Origin: Bacteroidales bacterium
Lineage (GTDB): Bacteria; Bacteroidota; Bacteroidia; Bacteroidales; UBA932
Direction of reading: 5' to 3'
DNA: 64,000 bases
Assembly (NCBI GenBank): GCA_017618115.1
Contig: JAFZUX010000009.1
Span: 1-64,000, forward strand
The translations under genes were made by a program, and so were the position numbers. Below the pieces are notes generated by a model. The model was given only the letters and a program-made list of their open reading frames with translations. It was not told the origin of the DNA and ran no database searches. Positions 61,358 to 64,000 of this stretch are shown here, piece after piece; the first letter of the stretch is position 1, and the number at the start of each line of letters is the position of its first letter.

Positions 61358-62431
61358 ATGCAAAAACATGGAAATCGCTACGGTACCCACCGTGTAATTG
61401 AGCCTGTAGGCGTTCTGCCACAGCCTGCAAACAAGTTGGACAACAATATGGATGAGATCTATGATAACGAGATCCTTATTGACGTTCAGACACTTAACAT
61501 AGATTCAGCTTCTTTTACAGATATTCACAATTATGCCAAATCACAGGCTAAGAACCCTAACGATGAGGCTGAGGTAAAGGAGGAGATTAAAAAAGAGATG
61601 CTCTTAAACGTTGAGCTTCAGGGCAAACACCGTAACCGTAGAACCGGTTCCGGAGGTATGTTGCTGGGAACAGTTGAGAAGATAGGTGACGCTCTTAAGG
61701 GAAAGATAGATCTTAAAGAGGGTGACCGCATTGCAACACTGGTATCCCTCTCTCTGACTCCGCTCCGCATTGATGAGATTCTGAACATCAAAGCAGATGT
61801 AGATCAGGTAGATATAAAGGGTAAGGCAATTCTCTTTGAGAGCGGTATTTACGCAAAGATTCCTAACGATATGCCTGAGAAACTTGCTCTCTCAGCTTTG
61901 GACGTTGCAGGTGCTCCTGCACAGACTGCAAAGCTTTGCCAGTGCGGCCAGAACGTAGTTATTCTGGGTGCAGGCGGAAAGAGCGGAATGCTCTGCTGCT
62001 ATGAGGCTAAGAAGAGAGTAGGCGTTACGGGTAAGGTTATCGGTCTGGCTAACAGCCCAAGATCTACCAACCGTATTAAAGAGCTGGGCTTCTGCGATGT
62101 AGTAGAGAGCGTAGCAGGTATGACTCCTATCCAGGTTAACGAACTGGTTGCACGCCTTACAGACGGTAAGATGGCAGACGTTACTATCAACTGTGTAAAT
62201 GTGCCTGACTGTGAGATGACTGCAGTGCTCTGCACAAGAGACGGCGGTACCGTTTACTTCTTCTCAATGGCTACAAGCTTTACAAAGGCCGCTCTTGGAG
62301 CTGAGGGTATAGGTGCAGACGTGAACATGATAATCGGTAACGGTTACACTAAGGGTCACGCTGAGATTACTCTCCAGGAACTCCGTGAGTGTGAGAAACT
62401 TAGAAAAATATTTGAAGAACTTTACGCATAA
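61358..62431 (+). CDS. kdd: L-erythro-3,5-diaminohexanoate dehydrogenase
   Basis: Kdd oxidatively deaminates 3,5-diaminohexanoate to 5-amino-3-oxohexanoate with NAD(P). The 357-residue protein begins GNRYGTHRVIEPVGVLPQPA, characteristic of the family, and has a nucleotide-binding segment CGQNVVILGAGGKSGMLCCYEAKK. It lies 43 bases after kce and 4 before kamA. The order kal-kce-kdd-kamA matches the lysine fermentation clusters known from Bacteroidetes and Fusobacteria. Confidence 0.94.
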   Translation: MQKHGNRYGTHRVIEPVGVLPQPANKLDNNMDEIYDNEILIDVQTLNIDSASFTDIHNYAKSQAKNPNDEAEVKEEIKKEMLLNVELQGKHRNRRTGSGGMLLGTVEKIGDALKGKIDLKEGDRIATLVSLSLTPLRIDEILNIKADVDQVDIKGKAILFESGIYAKIPNDMPEKLALSALDVAGAPAQTAKLCQCGQNVVILGAGGKSGMLCCYEAKKRVGVTGKVIGLANSPRSTNRIKELGFCDVVESVAGMTPIQVNELVARLTDGKMADVTINCVNVPDCEMTAVLCTRDGGTVYFFSMATSFTKAALGAEGIGADVNMIIGNGYTKGHAEITLQELRECEKLRKIFEELYA

Positions 62432-62435
62432 TATT

Positions 62436-63734
62436 ATGGCAGTTTCCAGAAGAAAACAGCTGTTTCCGGAAGTTACAGACCAACAGTGGAATGACTGGAA
62501 GTGGCAGGTACGCAACAGGATAGAGACTCTTGAGAAGCTTAAGAAATACATCAAGCTTTCCAAAGAGGAGGAGGAAGGTATCCGTAAGTCTCTGAAGACC
62601 ATAAGGATGGCTATCACTCCATACTATCTGAGCCTTATAGATCCTAATAATCCGGAAGATCCGGTACGCAAGCAGTGTATCCCTACAATTCAGGAGACTC
62701 ACCGTGCCGAGGCAGATTTGCTGGATCCTCTTCACGAGGATACGGACTCTCCGGTTCCGGGGCTTACTCACCGTTATCCGGACAGAGTGCTCCTTCTTAT
62801 AACTGACATGTGCTCAATGTATTGCCGTCATTGCACCAGAAGAAGATTTGCAGGTCAGAAGGATGCTGCAACCTCTATGGACAATGTGGAGAAGGCAATT
62901 GAGTACATAAAGAACACTCCTCAGGTAAGAGACGTTCTCCTCTCAGGAGGTGACGCTCTTATGGTTCCTGATGAGAGACTGGAGTACATCATTCAGAAAC
63001 TCCGCAAGATTAAGCATGTGGAGATTATCAGAATCGGTTCCAGAACTCCGGTTGTATGTCCTCAGAGAATTACTCCTGAGCTTTGCAACATGCTCAAGAA
63101 GTATCACCCAATCTGGCTGAATACTCACTTCAATCATCCTCAGGAGGTTACACCTGAGTCTGCTGCAGCTTGCGCTCGATTGGCAGATGCAGGCGTTCCG
63201 CTCGGAAACCAGTCCGTGCTTTTAAGAGGCATCAACGATTGCGTGAACATTCAGAAGAAGTTGGTTCACGAGCTTGTAAAGATGAGAGTCAGACCATATT
63301 ACATCTATCAGTGTGACTTATCTATGGGTCTGGAGCACTTCCGTACTCCTGTATCCAAGGGTATTGAAATCATTGAGGGTCTGAGAGGTCACACCAGCGG
63401 ATATGCAGTTCCTACCTTCGTAGTGGATGCACCGGGCGGTGGCGGAAAGACTCCTGTTATGCCTAACTACGTTATCTCACAGGCTCCCGGTAAGGTGGTT
63501 CTCAGAAACTATGAGGGAGTTATCACAACTTACACAGAGCCTGAGGATTACAAGTTTGACAAGTGCAACTGCAAGTTCTGCAAGGAGAACAAGGAGTGCG
63601 AGGGTGTGGTATCACTTCTGGCAGGTAAGGCTATGACAATTCAGCCTGCTCACCTGGCAAGAGAGGACCGCGCAAAGAAGTACAAAGCTTCACTTGCTAA
63701 GAAGGCAGCAGCAAAGAAACCGGACAAGAAGTAA
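62436..63734 (+). CDS. kamA: Lysine 2,3-aminomutase
   Basis: KamA is a radical SAM, PLP-dependent enzyme converting L-lysine to L-beta-lysine, the first step of the pathway. The 432-residue protein has the cluster cysteines C126, C130 and C133 in MCSMYCRHCTRRR, the PLP lysine K338 in DAPGGGGKTPV, and LLSGGDALMVPDERL. The C-terminal cysteine group (CNCKFCKENKEC) is a zinc site in characterised members. A Lys/Ala-rich tail ends the protein. The start at 62436 is preferred; an upstream ATG at 62385 lies within kdd. Confidence 0.96.
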   Translation: MAVSRRKQLFPEVTDQQWNDWKWQVRNRIETLEKLKKYIKLSKEEEEGIRKSLKTIRMAITPYYLSLIDPNNPEDPVRKQCIPTIQETHRAEADLLDPLHEDTDSPVPGLTHRYPDRVLLLITDMCSMYCRHCTRRRFAGQKDAATSMDNVEKAIEYIKNTPQVRDVLLSGGDALMVPDERLEYIIQKLRKIKHVEIIRIGSRTPVVCPQRITPELCNMLKKYHPIWLNTHFNHPQEVTPESAAACARLADAGVPLGNQSVLLRGINDCVNIQKKLVHELVKMRVRPYYIYQCDLSMGLEHFRTPVSKGIEIIEGLRGHTSGYAVPTFVVDAPGGGGKTPVMPNYVISQAPGKVVLRNYEGVITTYTEPEDYKFDKCNCKFCKENKECEGVVSLLAGKAMTIQPAHLAREDRAKKYKASLAKKAAAKKPDKK

Positions 63735-63748
63735 GTATTTGATTGGCA

Positions 63749-64000
63749 ATGTCTTTCATAAGTGAGATACAAAAGTTCAAGTCTCTCTCAATAGTAGGAC
63801 TTGAGAAGAACACGGGAAAGACAGTGTGCCTCAATTATATCCTGGAAAGGTTACCGTCAACGGGTTACAGCGTGGCGGTAACCTCTATCGGGATAGACGG
63901 AGAGAGTAAAGATCAGGTTACGGGGACGCAAAAGCCTGAGATTGTGCTGAAAGAGGGTACAATCTTCTCCACATCGGAGGTCTTCTACGCAAGAAGAAGA
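63749..64000 (+). CDS. kamB: Lysine 5,6-aminomutase reactivase subunit KamB (5' part only)
   Basis: An ATG 14 bases after kamA opens a frame that runs off the window after 84 codons. It starts MSFISEIQKFKSLSIVGLEKNTGKT, which splits into a short helix and a P-loop (GLEKNTGKT), followed by SIGIDGESKDQVTGTQKPEI. The position directly after kamA and the nucleotide-binding start fit KamB, which with the MutS-like KamC is proposed to reactivate the B12-dependent KamDE mutase. kamC, kamD and kamE would be expected just beyond the window. Confidence 0.7.
   Translation, partial: MSFISEIQKFKSLSIVGLEKNTGKTVCLNYILERLPSTGYSVAVTSIGIDGESKDQVTGTQKPEIVLKEGTIFSTSEVFYARRR

Overview
The window looks like a chromosomal piece of an anaerobic, amino-acid-fermenting member of the Bacteroidales. 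Three things point there. Most operons are preceded by the Bacteroidetes -7 promoter element TAnnTTTG, with A-rich leaders and few Shine-Dalgarno sites. The gene set includes a short RpoD, a multi-repeat DUF349 protein, the nutrient exopeptidases DPP4 and DPP11, and LpxB. The right end holds a lysine-to-butyrate fermentation cluster like those of Porphyromonas, Odoribacter and relatives. The species cannot be named from the sequence alone.

Layout. 1-263: end of an rRNA operon (23S 3' tail, 5S, terminator). 298-8242: housekeeping genes (trmD; DUF349-yidC-yggS; surE-lpxB-dapF on the minus strand). 8320-15224: gap, then a HAMP membrane protein, trkH, a RecD-like helicase and dpp4. 15225-20956: short comEC, then ackA-ptb-solute-binding lipoprotein-HI0933-type flavoprotein. 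20940-29248: a replication operon (dnaN-exonuclease-degenerate FAH) divergent from rpoD-alsS-argS-ygiQ. 29320-37269: a histone-H1-like protein with a C-terminal domain, ClC channel, tex, a polyprenol-phosphate glycosyltransferase, pyrC and a DMT permease. 37266-37956: a HigBA-type toxin-antitoxin pair. 38173-43026: M19 dipeptidase and P5C dehydrogenase, divergent from a sigma factor/putative anti-sigma/DUF2807 operon. 43139-49353: htpG, then XRE regulator-pyrD-cinA-serine hydrolase on the minus strand. 49354-49881: the only long non-coding stretch, AT-rich. 49882-57612: queA, acyltransferase, dpp11, outer-membrane barrel, GDPD and a stand-alone CinA C-terminal domain. 57600-64000: hbd and crotonase, divergent from a CoA-transferase A subunit, kal, kce, kdd, kamA and the start of kamB.

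How it works together. DPP4 and DPP11 would release dipeptides outside the inner membrane, and an M19 dipeptidase, an Na+/alanine symporter and P5C dehydrogenase fit peptide and amino-acid catabolism. Lysine would enter the kam/kdd/kce/kal route to crotonyl-CoA and butyrate. Hbd and crotonase link acetoacetyl-CoA to the same C4 pool, and the ptb/ackA pair offers ATP from acyl phosphates. A perfect 26-bp palindrome between divergent -7 boxes at the lysine island is the strongest candidate regulatory site.

No tRNA, insertion sequence, prophage or CRISPR array was seen. All seven convergent gene pairs abut or overlap at their stops. I found no clear multi-gene novel defence or mobile system. The best leads are the palindrome, the degenerate FAH protein beside the sliding-clamp operon, the HAMP-only protein before trkH, the H1-like fusion, the extended HigB toxin and the AT-rich intergenic region.
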